Shown: positions 1-12,716, counted from the first letter of the stretch. The stretch is DNA of 64,000 nucleotides from Apteryx mantelli (GCF_036417845.1 NC_089980.1:40608501-40672500); one strand, 5' to 3'. The notes: generated by a model not told the origin, from the sequence alone. Translations and numbers: made by a program.

Positions 1-3000
1 GGAAAAGTTAGCTAGTAAGAGTGAGAGTGGTTATGTCAAATCAGCAGCGGCCGGCTGTTTACCTCTGCATTCAGCCGTGCTGATACAAGGAGGCTGGCCT
101 CCCTCCAGCCTTGCCCCTGTAGCTTCTAGTTCATCCCTGGGTTTCTCTGCCCTCTGATCCTCCAGCTGAGTGGCTCATACAAACCTTCCTCCCGCTCCAG
201 CTGAAGCGGAGCAAGGGGGACATGTACCTCTTTGGTCCAGCTTGTCCTTGTGTGGACAGGCTGAGAGTGCTCCTGCCGGACAAGAGGTGCAGTCACCTTT
301 TTCAGCCCCATAGCTGCCGGCAGAATGGGTGTCTGTCCACAGCCTGCACAGAGCACTTGGTCAGCGTGGAGCTGTGTTTTCAAAAGCCTTCATTATGAAA
401 GCACAAAGCTTGGGTTATAATGTGTGGAAGGGGAACGGAGACAGCCATGTATTGAGAAACATCCCAACATGTTCGTGGCGTTATTTTTGTGATGGGAGAC
501 ATCTAGGCTCTCACCTTCCCTTGTGAGCACTGGGAGTTTGGATGGAAAGAAAAAGGTGAATTTAAAGAAACATGCTAAGCCTGAGACATGTTTTGGCTGA
601 CATGGGTCTAGTGAGAAGAAGCAGGCTACCAGTGCTGGTGTTCAAATGGTGGGATATATAGGCCACAGTGACAAAGAAAGGCGGGAGACAGGCTAGATTA
701 CAGGGGAATATCAGACTGTGATGCTAGGACTACTCACCAGTTTGACTGTAAGTTTCAGTTAACCATAAGGCAAGGTGAAGTTTTACATTTGGTCATTTGG
801 AGGCAAGCCTGAAACAGATAAATCTGCGAATTATTAGCTGAAGCTATGAAGAATCAGACATATGCTCTGCCTCTAGAAAACCTTCTGCTCTCCTTCCTCT
901 GCTTGTATCAAGAGCAGGAGATGGCAGACTGATCAGAGAGCCACTTTCCAGCTTCCTCCTGGCAGAGCTACCTTGTTGCAGGAGATTTTTTTCCACTGGC
1001 TAAGCCCAATGCTTTAAGGCCCATGAAGGCTTTAAAGCTATTTACAGATTGCAAAGTGACCTTTTTAGACTGGAGAATCTGAGACCTGCTCAATTGAACT
1101 GAGAAACGCTGAAAATAGAGAGCAAATTTGCTTTCATATTTCTAAACTGTCATACATCCAACCTATTTAAGAATACTCAATGCTTAAGAAAAGCTTTCTA
1201 TCTTAAAATATTTTTGGTCTCAACCAATGTCTCCAGCCCAGGACCACCTATGTGTGAGAAGGAAAGAGAACGACAAATACAATACATTATACTCTTCCCT
1301 GTGAAAACGAGACACAGGGTAAGCCAAGACAAACCTTGGATGAGGATTCAGAGCAGATGCGGACAGACTCATGCGCGCAGTGCCCGCAGCGATGAGTCAG
1401 GACTCTGTGGAAAGGCCCTGCTTGCCAGGCAGCTGCTTGCCCGAGGCTGCACAGGACATTTAGCCAGGATCACTCCTGCAAACTCTGTCCTCACCAGCCT
1501 GGTGGCAGCTCTGCTTCCAGCCACCGTGCCAGGTAGGCTAGGCAGCTGCGTGGGTCTCTGCTCTCTCCCACTGCAACTGCACAGCCCTTCTGAGCCCCAG
1601 CGCTGACTGCCGTGCAAGCTGGGGCCATGCGTTTTGCCTCGGGAGAGGGTCCTCGGCGGGGAGTCAGGCAGAAAGGGTCCTGCTACCTCCCATGCTCTGC
1701 AATGTAGGACAGAAATAGGCTGTGCCACAGGCCGTGCGCTCTGTCGGCCTCCCCATCTGCAAAGCACAGCAAAGAACACATAGCTGGGCGCTGGGGGGAC
1801 AAAAAACAGTTCCTCTCTCCTTACCAGCTCACTAAATTCACGTTTACTGTGCCCCTGCTAGTGCAGTTGAGTCTAAACCTGTGTATTCATATAGCTGAGT
1901 TTGTTTACTTTCTTTTAGAAAGTTTATTTAACAGCTCCTTACTAATGAGTTTGGCTTTTTCTGTGATCTGCCAGACATCAGTATTGCAGGCATACAAGGG
2001 CCTGAAGCACAAAAATCAAGCACTGTGTATTTCAAATGGCAAGTGTTTTGTTAACAAAAACAAATAAATAAATTCAGGAGCAGCCCAAGTGCTGAGATTG
2101 TGACTAAGAACAAAGAACGCAAAGGTTAACTGGCAAAACGTCGCTGGAGCCATCCTGCAGTGGGCACTTAGGATTTACAAGCATTTTGGTAGAAGACTGC
2201 TTCAATCACTAGATTGCACAAAGTACTTGCAAACTTAATACCAATATTTTCCCTACTTTAGAGTCAAAAAATACTCCCTTTTGAAATGTAGAAATATGTA
2301 ATCAGATTCTTACGAATGACAATTTTTCCAAGAAAAGCATTAGTGCTATGAATAACACTGTAGGCATCTCCAAGAAATAGATGAAGAAGAGCAAGGGGGA
2401 AGCATCCACCTTTCTTTTTCTCCTTGCTTTTTGTGCCTTCCATAATGAATTCCCTGGAGGCACTTTCCCCGTTTTTCCTCTGCTCCTCTTTGGTCTGTTT
2501 CCTCCTCTTCTTGAGAGGAAGCAGACATTACCCCCACACACACAACATGCGCTTTTCGGCCGACTCCTGGCACTGCTGGCTGGGCGGGATGCTCGGCAGT
2601 GCATGCCAGCGATGCCCCAGGGCAGCCAGGGCCAGCCGCTGGCTACGGACACCCTGGCGCTGCCCCAGCCCGCAGCTCTGCCCCAGCCCGCAGCTCTGCC
2701 CCCCAGGGGCTGGCGCGGGACTCGTCTGCTGCTCTTGCTGGTGCCCAGGGACCTGCGCTGCCCTGCGGCCAGCGGGACGCCTCTGCCACAGCAGGTCCGA
2801 CTGGGAGCCTGTCAAAATAGTACCGTACATATTCTGTTGTGTGCTTACACTGCATTTATAGAAACCATCAGTTACCCAGGCCCTAAAGGTGTTAAATCCA
2901 GATTCATTTAAAGACTAGTGTTCTCCTGGACTCCTGCAAAGGAAAATCGAGTTGTTACAGTCCTCAACTAAATCTTGTAGATTCAATTAGGTCTCTAATG

Positions 3001-3600
3001 TTCAGCAGGGCAAAATCTATATTCACAGTCAGTCTATACTGTTTATATTAATCACAAAGGTAGACAGATGCAATAGGAAGTGAATCTCAGGTTGACCTTT
3101 TATGTTATACTAAACAGGCCTCACAGTAACCCTACCTTTATAAATCAAGATTCAGTGGAGTGACATCAGTATGGAGCTAACATAAAATAAGACAGAAGTA
3201 GCCTCAGAACTGGTAAAAAATCAAAGCACAGGGAAAAGACTTAGCTCCTTCTCCAAGCTAGAGTGAACGACTGAACTGTTACACCACTTTTAAACTCTAA
3301 CCTCCATGCATCTCTGACCATAATTGGTCACAGCTGGGCTCCCTCTGGTTGCCTTCAGCTAGAAGGAAGTCTGGAGCACAAAACAGAAAACATATGTGAA
3401 CTACAGACCTTGTTAAATGAGCTGTAAGCCACATTTTTCATTCTTGATGTGGTGGCATTTTAAGGAGCGTTAGAGTGTTTTTATCAGGACTGCAGCTTCT
3501 CGGGCAAACACTTTCTTTATAGTCATCCAAACATAATTTATGCAGCCATAGCACATACCTTATAGGCTAGGACATAGGGATAACAACAGGCAGTACTGGT
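1..3600. other. Intergenic, no gene recognised
   Basis: Open frames here are short, overlap on both strands and show no family motif or plausible splice pattern. Two GC-richer patches stand out (about 1350-1780 and 2550-2810). I see no exon of a known PLB1 neighbour such as PPP1CB. The stretch is best read as intergenic DNA downstream of PLB1. Confidence 0.6.
2550..2810. repeat. GC-rich patch with 18-bp tandem repeat
   Basis: This patch is much richer in G+C than its surroundings and contains several CpGs. At 2661-2700 an 18-bp unit beginning TGCCCCAGCC occurs twice exactly and starts a third time. Open frames cross it on both strands because stop codons are rare in GC-rich DNA; none resembles a known protein. 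It could be a small CpG island, a decayed repeat or a non-coding exon. Confidence 0.5.
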
Positions 3601-3654
3601 AAACAAACTAACAGTGCAAAAAGTGATAGGCACGGTACCGCCACGGTCAATGGA

Positions 3655-3815
3655 TGCATGTACAGTCATCCTGATTTTGACTCTTAGGCCTGAGGTGAGT
3701 TATTTATCCTCTGAGCTTGGGTTTCCCAAGCTGTCAGAGTTTTCATTTGAATTTACCAATTCATCAATGATATTTGCAAAAGTAAGGTACTATGTGTAAG
3801 ACATTCTCAAGATAA
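3655..3815 (+). repeat. Possible MIR-like SINE relic
   Basis: The order of words (a GTGAGTTATTTATCCTCTGAGC-like segment, then GGTTTCCC, then a TCA run) resembles the central core of MIR SINEs on the plus strand. The match is short and degenerate and was made by eye. Confidence 0.3.
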
Positions 3816-6800
3816 GCATTTTACATTCTGAATTTTACTAGAGCAATGGTGCTAGAAACAGAAGTTAGGCATAAGACAGTATGACGTGTCGCAGGAATGC
3901 TGCTGCTTATTCCCTGTATAACTGACTTACAAGGGCAGAGCAATGTTAAGCACCACATAGTCCATAGATTTGCTTATGCATGCAAAACCACCTCTGCAAA
4001 TTTAAGCAGTGTCTATACCTATTGTGCAACAGGGTAAGCTGTGATGCAGTTTGCTTTTTCTTTAGAATTGCAATTAGATCCCATCTTTTCCCCCCTTTCT
4101 TCATTAACTATTCTACAGAAAGCCAAACCACAGGCAGCTTTCTTCTACAAACCAATCTAATTAGCAAAGATTGTGGACAGATTAAGATTTCAGACTCCAC
4201 AGAGAAGCCCGGATGAAAATTCTTTAGGTTACTTTTTATTCAAAAAGCAAACAAACAAACAGGAAAGAAGCGAGGATTGCAGCACATTTAACTTAGAGAT
4301 TGGTGGGTGGAGACCCCTCCCCTGAGAATTAAAGGTCTCTCCTTTATTATCACCCTTAGAAAAGGGAGAGTCATATACGCCAAGCTATAACCAATTACAA
4401 GCAAGGACAGGTATGTAGGTTGCTGTGTCATAGAGAAAGATGCAGAGCAGAACCTGAGCAGCAGCCCGCACGCAGTGCCCCAGGACCAAAGGAGGATGCT
4501 GAGACACCTGCAAGAAGACCCCTGGCCCTGGATCAGGGACCACAATGGGGCCCCGCCATCCAAAGGAAAACCCTGAGCACAGCCTGCTTCTGCCTCTGGA
4601 CTAAAGGGTGGCCACCTTGGCCACTGTCAGGAGGGAGCTGATGAAAAAAATCTTTGATGAAGAATTCTTAGGATTTTGGAGAGCCAACAACAGGGGGTGC
4701 AAACAGGTGCAGGCGGTATGCAGGCAGTTGCATATGCAGCATGAGTGATTTCTCCTACTTGGTCCTACTCTTTGTTGTGTTCTTTCATCCAGAAAACTGG
4801 AGTCAAAGAAAGGAGAAAGGAACAAAGACCTCTCTCCTAAGGCCTAAAATACAAATTAGGCAGAGAGCAGGGTGGATACAAAGGTTTCAGACATTCATTT
4901 CTGGGAATGGGTTAGGAGAGCTCTGAATACAGCTTCAAGGGGAGTGAGTCATCAGCTAGTCTGTAGCTCAGGTTGAATAACTTCTATATCTCTTAGAAAT
5001 GAAAGTTGACAGCATACAAAATGGGCACAGTAGGCTTAGAAATGAGTGTGTGATATCATCCTGCAGGTCCAGCTACCCAGCAGGAGTCAGTAGGGTCAGA
5101 AATGCAGTTTCTCTGCTGCTTTCCAGTGAGAGGTGTTTAGATCCACGTGATTGTAGAAGGTGCCACCGCTGTTGTTACCTGTGAGGCAGCTTCCTTGATT
5201 GTACTGTGTCACAGAGAAATAATATATGACTATTTCGCTGGAACATGAGGTGGGTATTTCAGGGCACAATATTTTAAATAACTGTTTATGCATAAACAGT
5301 GCACTGCAATGGAACCATCATGTGTTCCTCAGGTTGCTTGGTACCATAGAAAAATAGAACGAGATGCCAGCTGAGGTCCCTAAGCTCTGGCCTGGGTGCT
5401 ATGAGGGGGCCATAAACCCCACAGAAGTGGCAAGGGCCCAGCACAGCACTAGGAGCTGCTTTGGCTGCCCACAATGCATGTGCTAGACTTTGGCAACCTT
5501 TAAGCTAAATAGCTTCAGTATGAAGGGACAACAGTAACACTACAAACATCTCCGTTGCGTCAGGTCTTCTGTCATCCTCAGAGCAGTGTTATGGTACCAA
5601 GTACTTCTTTCACTACCAGGCCTGAACAAAAAGGTACCAGTGTATCAGAAATATTTGCCATCAATAGGGCTATCTTCTAACTAAGAGTTCTATTGTGTGA
5701 TGAATTGTGTATTTGAAATTTGCCTTCATTTAATCCTGGAACAAAATCTGAATGCTGCAAAACTCTGAAAAATATATTTTTAGAATTGTTCATAATGTTT
5801 CAGCTGAATGAAGTTTTTTTTAATCTGCCTTCTGAGTTTTTACGTCATTATGAAAACAAACATTTCACCTAGAAAATTGAAATGTTTATTCCAAAAAAGT
5901 CCCCAAAAGTTAGATTAGGACACTTCATCACTGTCCAAAATTTGCAAAACATGTGGACTTCTGTGGAACTGTATTTTCTGCTGGACTGTAGCAGCTACAA
6001 TTGGTTATTGTTTTTCTGTCCGGTTCTAATCAATATAGCAATAGCCAGTAAAAGTGTAATGAAAAATCGTATCACATTTCTGTATCAGTAGAAACCCTAC
6101 TGTTGAGGTATTTATAACGACAAAAGAATGTATTTACTAATGTGAGATAGTGGCAAAAAGCTGGTTTGCATTAGCTGAGCCTTGGCTAGAAGTAGTGCTG
6201 GAAGATCTATACCATCAAATCTTTCCTAGTGAGCAGCAGGCTATAACAAAATTCTAAACTGGAGCATATTGGTCATTTTGAGCAACCTGCCGTTTAAAAA
6301 AGACAGGACAAGTGGCAGGTTTAGAGAGACCAGGAAAACAGAGTCAGGGTTCCATTATTAGCAAGTAAAATTGTGAACTGACATCAGCAACAATGTGATG
6401 ATTATATCATGAATTTCACAATATTTGGTGTTGTTTATACAGCCCTAGCTTCTGCAACTCTGATTACATGAAAATTGCTATTCTCATCTAAAAGTAAAAA
6501 ATGTTTCCAGCCTTGAAAGTTTAAAACCATTAAGCAAGCATTCCAAATGCAAAAAAGCAAATAAAAAAGCACCTCAAGCTAGTTATTAAAAAAACCAAAA
6601 ACCCTCAGCATTCCAGGGGACAGCTTGTTCTGTGTGGTGGTCTGAGTTCAGCTGATAGCTGCCAGCTGTTTGACTCCTGGAGTAATTTTGGTTTCCTTCA
6701 GGGGGGAGACAACTAAGAGGAAGTATCTGTTTTTATAAGATAAGACAGTAAAATGTGGTGGCTCCGTGGTTGGTGTTCTGCAGGATCATCCATGGTTTTT

Positions 6801-6960
6801 ATGTTTTTGGTGTGAGCCATGGAGCTGGGAGAAAGACTAAGAGTGGAGTCTAGCTAAATCTCTAATGACAGTCTTTGCAGTTGCTCCCTCTCTGTCTTTC
6901 TTACCCACCACCCCAGAATTTTTCATGTGTTTGGGAAATGCATCACTAACTGGGAGAGAG
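3816..6960. other. Intergenic, no gene recognised
   Basis: Mostly AT-rich unique sequence. A slightly GC-richer segment at about 4430-4640 has overlapping open frames on both strands, but I recognise no protein or repeat in it. Nothing else can be supported. Confidence 0.5.
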
Positions 6961-6961
6961 A

Positions 6962-7015
6962 GGTATATATTTATATATGCATTTGTGTGTATGCATGCAT
7001 GCATACGTGTGTGTA
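6962..7015. repeat. Alternating purine-pyrimidine tract
   Basis: A TA-rich stretch runs into TG/CA/CG dinucleotides. From 6984 to 7015 pyrimidine and purine alternate without a break for 32 bases, including ATGCATGCATGCAT. Such tracts can adopt Z-DNA and are usually length-variable microsatellites. Confidence 0.8.
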
Positions 7016-7254
7016 TTTTTTAAATGCCTGCAAGCCTCTTTTAGCCAAGTAAGGCCTTGTAAGAGGCAACAGCCACAACATACAGGAACCATGAAGTAGA
7101 AATATATCTGCCACAAATCCATCTCTAATCCTCCTTTAATTACACTGGTGAGCAGGGCATTAATGCTGAGACAGCTCCATGCTGCAGTGTGCTCCAACAG
7201 GCATAAAGGAAGCAGCAGCACCTGATGACGCATGACAGTACAGTATGGAGGGTA

Positions 7255-7400
7255 AAGTGAAGGCTATAATTAGGAAACCACTTTATTGTGAAGCAGGCGG
7301 TCTAATGAAAGCAGCTGATGGGGGCCAGCTAACTGCATTTACATTGACAATAGCCTGCTAGCATCATTAGTATCTGTCATCCTTCCCCTCTTCCCGGTAC
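7255..7400. promoter_or_regulatory. Candidate conserved regulatory block
   Basis: The block is non-coding, non-repetitive and of balanced composition, with closely packed words resembling transcription-factor sites (CAGCTG E-box, ATTGACAATAG SOX-like, several TAAT cores). The texture is that of vertebrate conserved non-coding elements. This is inference from appearance only, as no alignment was possible. Confidence 0.25.
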
Positions 7401-7687
7401 AGCTCTGTTTGGAGTGAGGTAATCTCCCTGCACAATGAAGACTGAAATCTTTCTTTAAATTGCTCCACTGAGATCTCTCCTAGCTCACGCATTATGGCAG
7501 CCATTATGCCAGTAGGGAGAATTTCACATATAGGCACACCTATGGCAAATAGCCAAGGCAGGGTGGATCCACCATACTCTTGCTTCCCACATGCTCACTC
7601 ACAACATAAAGGATATGTAGAGAATATAACTACTCAGAGTAGATGAAGAGAAACAGATTAGGCTAAGTCCCAGCAGAAAATTAGATA

Positions 7688-7925
7688 ACAACAAATACAA
7701 GGCACTTATACAGAACTCTTCACCAAGGAGTTCAAAATGCCTTTATGCACTTAATTTATGAATTAATCACTCTGACTCTTGTGAGAAGGTTGTTGAAATT
7801 CACTTATCTGTTCTCTAGACAGGAAGATGGGGGTAGAAGAAGAGATCAAGTTACTTGTTCAAGGCCTGAGACAGTAACAGAAACCAGGTCTGCTAATTTT
7901 CAGTGTTTTGCTCTTAAAAATTGTG
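7688..7925 (-). repeat. MIR-like SINE, antisense copy
   Basis: Read on the plus strand, the order of segments matches the reverse complement of a MIR/CORE-SINE: an AAGGCACTTATACAGAAC part, a TTAAT/TGTGAGAAGGTTGTT part, then ACAGGAAGATGG, AAGTTACTTGTTCAAGG and finally ACCAGGTCTGC. Divergence is high, as expected for an ancient amniote SINE. It has no coding capacity. Edges are approximate. Confidence 0.6.
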
Positions 7926-8279
7926 CTTACATGCCTCAAAGACCTTCAGAGGTCCCTAGTCCATCTGTCCCTCATGTCTGCTACCCTATACTTTTTTCCA
8001 GAGTATTTTGCCCAGTCTGGGCTAGAGAGACTATCAGTGTTACTGCATATGGTGACTGGACTAGCCTCTTGTCTTCAGCTTTCAGTGCGGGTGGAAATAT
8101 ATACGGGAAGACACTGGCCCTTTCGCTGTCCTGGATGTGCCTAGTCTGAGCCTACAGGATTTCAGGTCTCCAGGACTCTCAGTCTAGCAACTTGTAAAAG
8201 CATTACCAATTTACTACTCTTTTAACCAGTAAAGAAAATAAATCCTTCTTGCCATAAATGCTAATGTTTTCACACCAAG

Positions 8280-8800
8280 AAATTCTACGTGAGGCCACAG
8301 AGAGCCGGAGAAACTTTCCCCCTGTGATGATTAAAGTGCCAGTTCATGAAAGCTGACGTCAGCATGTGCTTTTGGGGAGGCAGAGCCCTTTGCATTTATC
8401 CTCTCCTTGTTTGTGCTCCATCTGGACGGGCTCCAGTGGAAAAAAGGAGGAAAGGAGAAGCTAATGCCTTTCTAATACATTTCTGAATTTCTTCAGCTTC
8501 ACGCAGGGAAAAGGTCCTGAAGCACCTCGCTTTGATTGCCTGGGTCCATTAGATAAAAGAAACCAAAGGCAGCTGGTGCCAGTGGCCAAACTAAATTATA
8601 ATTAGACTGCAATAGCAAACAGTCAGTTGGTACAGCTCCAGGGATGACTGAAGGAAAGCACGTGGGCAAATCACATAATCCCGAGATTCAATAATTTGCA
8701 GAGGCAAACCTGTTTCCTGTCACCCTGAGTCATTCCAGCTCACAATTGCTTTCATATAAAGTCATGATCATTCAAGAAATAAAGAGTTAAGCAGCGAGTA
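8280..8800. promoter_or_regulatory. Candidate enhancer with CRE/MARE palindrome
   Basis: This unique block holds a perfect 12-bp palindrome, GCTGACGTCAGC at 8352-8363. It contains the full cAMP response element TGACGTCA, and with its flanks it matches 13 of 14 bases of the MAF recognition element. Other words nearby are TAATTA at 8599-8604, CACGTG at 8659-8664 and the AP-1 site TGAGTCA at 8726-8732. No open frame explains it. A regulatory role is inferred, and the target gene is unknown. The CR1 element begins about 200 bp to the right. Confidence 0.35.
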
Positions 8801-8989
8801 CGAAGTTTCTGCTAAACATGGTCCGACAGGAAGATGGGAGGAAGCCCCTGAGCAGCTCCCTGACCCCGAGCTGTTGCTTGGAGGTCAGAGGGTAGCTGGG
8901 GTCAGTGTGAGGTGAGGAGTCAATGTGGGTCTCCCTGCCCTTGCAGGGAGCAGTGCAGGGAGGGCTTCACGATCCCAGCAGTGGCACCA

Positions 8990-11333
8990 CGCACCGGGTC
9001 AACCCGAGCAGTTTGCTGGCAAGAGCTGCTGGACCTTGTACTAACAAACAAAGAAGGACTAGTTGAAGATGTGAAGGTCGGGGGCAGCCTTGGCTGCAGT
9101 GACCACGAGATGGTGGAATTCAGGATCCTGCGAGGCAGCAGGGCACCAAGTAGGATCGCAACCCTGGATTTGAGGAGAGCAAACTTTGGCCTCTTCAGGG
9201 ACCTACTTGGAGGAATCCCATGGGTTAGGGCTTTAGAAGGAAGGGGTGTTCAAGAGAGCTGGTTAATATTCAAACATCACCTCCTCCAGGCTCAAGAGCG
9301 GTGCATCCCTATGAGTAGGAAGTCAAGCAAAGGAGGTAGGAGACCTGCATGGATGAGCAAGGAGCTCCTGGCAAAACTCAACCAGAAGAAGGAAGTATAC
9401 AGAAAGTGGAAAGGGGGACAGGCCACTTGGGAGGAATATAGGAACATTGTCAGAGTATGCAGGGATGTGACGAGGAAGGCTAAGGCCCGTTTGGAATTAA
9501 ATCTGGCGAGAGATGTCAAGGACAGCAAGAAGGGCTTCTTCAAATACATCAGTAGCAAGAGGAAGACTAGGGAAAATGTGGGCCCTTTGCTGAATGGGGT
9601 GGGTGCCCTGGTGACGAAGGATGCAGAGAAGGCAGAGTTACTGAATGCCTTCTTTGCTTCAGTCTTTACTGCTCAGGCCAGCCCTCAGGAACCCCAGACC
9701 CTGGAGGCAAGAGAGAAAGGCTGGAGGAAGGAAGACTTTCCCTTGGTGGAGGAGGAGTGGGTTAGAGATCATTTAAGCAAACTTGACACCCACAAATCCA
9801 TGGGCCCTGATGGGATGCACCCACAAGTGCTGAGGGAGCTGGTGGATGTCATTGCTAAGCCACTCTCCATCATCTTTGAAAGGTCCTGGAGAACAGGAGA
9901 GGTGCCTGAGGACTGGAAGAAAGCCAATGTCACCCCAGTCTTCAAAAAGGGCAAGAAGGAGGACCCAGGGAACTACAGGCCAGTCAGCCTCACCTGCATC
10001 CCTGGAAAGGTGATGGAGCAGCTCATCCTGGAGGCCATCTCCAAGCATGTGGAGGAAAAGAAGGTGATCAGGAGTAGTCAGCATGGCTTCACCAAGGGGA
10101 AATCATGCCTAACCAATCTGATAGCCTTCTATGATGGAATGACTGGCTGGGTAGATGAGGGGAGAGCAGTGGATGTTGTCTACCTAGACTTCAGCAAGGC
10201 TTTTGACACTGTCTCCCATAGCATCCTCATAGACAAGCTCAGGAAGTGTGGGTTAGATGAGTGGACAGTGAGGGGATTGAGAACTGGCTGAATGGCAGAG
10301 CTCAGAGGGTTGTGATCAGCGGCGCAGAGTCTAGTTGGAGGCCTGTAGCTAGCGGTGTCCCCCAGGGGTCAGTACTGGGTCCAGTCTTGTTCAACTTCTT
10401 CATCAATGACCTGGATGAAGGGACAGAGTGCACCCTCAGCAAGTTTGCTGACGATACCAAACTGGGAGGAGTGGCTGATACGCCAGAGGGCTGTGCTGCC
10501 ATTCAGAGAGACCCGGACAGGCTGGAGAGGTGGGCAGAGAGGAACCTCATGAAGTTCAACAAAGGCAAGTGCAGGGTCCTGCACCTGGGGAGGAATAACC
10601 CCATGCACCAGTACAGGTTGGGGGCTGACCTGCTGGAAAGCAGCTCTGCGGAGAAGGACCTGGGAGTGCTGGTGGACACCAAGTCGACCATGAGCCAGCA
10701 GTGTGCCCTTGTGGCCAAGAAGGCCAATGGTATCCTGGGCTGCATCAGGAAGAGTGTTGCCAGCAGGTCGAGGGAGGTGATCCTCCCCCTCTACTCAGCC
10801 CTGGTGAGGCCCCATCTGGAGTACTGCGTCCAGTTCTGGGCTCCCCAGTACAAGAGGGATGTGGCACTACTGGAGCAAGTCCAGCGAAGGGCTACTAAGA
10901 TGATTAGGGGACTGGAACATCTCTCTTATGAGGAAAGGCTGAGAGAGCTTGGCCTGTTTAGCTTGGAGAAGAGAAGGCTGAGAGGAGATCTTATCAACGT
11001 GTACAAGTATCTGAAGGGAGGGTGTCGAGAGGATGGGACCAGACTCTTTTCAGTGGTGCCCAGCGACAGGACGCGAGGCAACGGGTACAAACTGAAACAC
11101 AGCAAGTTCCATCTGAACATGAGGAAAAACTTTTTCACTGTGAGGGTGACAGAGCACTGGAACAGGTTGCCCCGAGAGGTGGTGGAGTCTCCTTCTCTGG
11201 AGATATTCAAAATGCGCCTGGATGCAATCCTGTGCAATGTGCTCTAGGTGACCCTGCTTGAGCAGGGGGGTTGGACTAGATGATCTCCAGAGGTCCCTTC
11301 CAACCTCAGCGATTCTGTGATTCTGTGATTCTA
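8990..11333 (+). mobile_element. CR1 LINE, 5'-truncated, nearly intact pol
   Basis: This is a chicken-repeat-1 class non-LTR retrotransposon. It encodes the end of an apurinic endonuclease domain followed by a reverse transcriptase, and ends in the diagnostic CR1 3' tail: GGTTGGACTAGATGATCTCC, then AGGTCCCTTCCAACCTC, then tandem GATTCTGT octamers to about 11330. There is no poly-A tail, as expected for CR1. The 5' UTR, ORF1 and the first part of the endonuclease are missing, a usual result of incomplete reverse transcription. The left edge is uncertain by several tens of bases. No target-site duplication was recognised. Confidence 0.95.
9013..11247 (+). pseudogene. CR1 endonuclease/reverse transcriptase ORF2, broken
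   Basis: The frame covers the C-terminal endonuclease ([10 protein letters not shown], then the SDHE motif at 9098-9109), a linker, and the reverse transcriptase with [15 protein letters not shown], motif [10 protein letters not shown] near 10184-10210, [11 protein letters not shown] near 10351-10383 and the catalytic FADD at 10444-10455. It then reaches the conserved C-terminal region ([20 protein letters not shown]) and a stop at 11245-11247. The element was dead on arrival because of its 5' truncation. In addition, one base is missing between about 10273 and 10274, so an upstream frame ending at 10291 and a downstream frame open from 10261 together cover the domain. No other lesion was noticed, which suggests a fairly young insertion. 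Confidence 0.92.
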
Positions 11334-12715
11334 ATCAATATGGTCATACGAATGCTGCAGCTGATACAGTAATTATATTGCAGGGTTTCTTACTGAAAAC
11401 ACCTAGGGATAATTTAGCTTTGGAAAGGTACTTGGACCATGAGGCAGTAGCAGGAGCCCAGATAGAAGTGGAGGGAAAAACTCTGTAAAAGGGCAATATT
11501 GCACTTACTGCTCGTCACGATCCCTTTACCAGGGGAGAGAAGAGGATCAGGAACTGCATCATTGCCACCACTTGACACAGGCCCTTATAAAAGTAAATTC
11601 CCTGCCTTGGCACTGACAGAAAGCTGCAGACTTTCCAAGCCAGAACTGGTTGCCTGTAATGAGTTGTCATGCTAATTCATTTTCACCCACATACCAAGAA
11701 AGCAGACAAAACTGTAAGGGCAAATACCCATGAAACTCAGGCTCATTGCCAGCACTCAGGCTGGGGGAGCACATCTGGAGCTACACGTTGACATCACTGA
11801 GCTGTGCGGATGCTGTGCACGACAGTGGTTTTGCTCTGCGGTCTTTGATGATAACTTTGAATTTAGTTGAACTATTCAGAAGAAAGAAAATTTTCCTTCT
11901 CCTTGCACACACTGACATTTTAAAATTAGCTCCCATTTCAAAATCAGGATGGCAATACAAAAAAAATCAAAAGTTTCCAAATCAGTAACATTTTTCAACT
12001 GTATGTTTTAAATTGGAAAAATAAATTCAAAGGCAAACATCCTATGCTTCTAAATATTCTGAAACTAAATAGTCTTTGAAATAACATTCTGAAATGAAAA
12101 ATTTCACTTCAGATCAACTTTTCCTCACCATTTTTCTTCCACAAAATAAAAAAAGACAGACCAATAACCTTCTACAAGAAAAAATGTCATCCCTTTCAAC
12201 AGCATCATTTTTTCCCCAATAGAATACTTTTCTGAGAAAAATTCAATCCCACAGGATATACCTTCCCCATGCAAAATAGATCTGAGATCAAATCGCAGAA
12301 AATCCTGACCCTTCCTACTCTACATGGCACGCAAGGATCCCCTGAGAGCGAAGCAACGCGACGGTGCAGCCTGCAGCCCTGCCTCTCGCAGGCAGGAGGT
12401 GGAACCTGGCAGGCTGATTACTGGGTGTGGGAAATGCAAGTGGGAGCATGACGGGAGACCAGTGAATTTCTCTCTCCTCTCTGCTCCCCACCCTGTAATC
12501 ATTACAGATTGGTGCTCTGCCAAAGCACTGCCGCGCACCCAGTGCCCCGGTGTGGAAATGGGGCATCAGGGCAGGTTCTTGGGGACCTGCACACAGCACA
12601 GCTTGTAGCACCCCATGCAGACTAGCAATGTTTTGCTGCATTTGCATTTAAGCTAAGGGGCAAACAGGCATAAAATTGGTACAGCTACCAATGTAGCTAC
12701 ATTAGTGATAGAGTG
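11334..12715. other. Intergenic, no gene recognised
   Basis: AT-rich unique sequence with a short GC-richer part at 12300-12620. Small open frames on both strands there overlap one another and match nothing I know. Confidence 0.5.
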
Positions 12716-12716
12716 A

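Noticed and set aside
1214..1779. Overlapping open frames of 130 and 136 codons on opposite strands
   Set aside because: They are mutual shadows in a GC-richer stretch, with no recognisable protein or exon borders.
2381..2911. A 176-codon plus-strand open frame
   Set aside because: It crosses the GC-rich patch and has competing frames on both strands. The translation is low-complexity, without a domain or sensible splice context.
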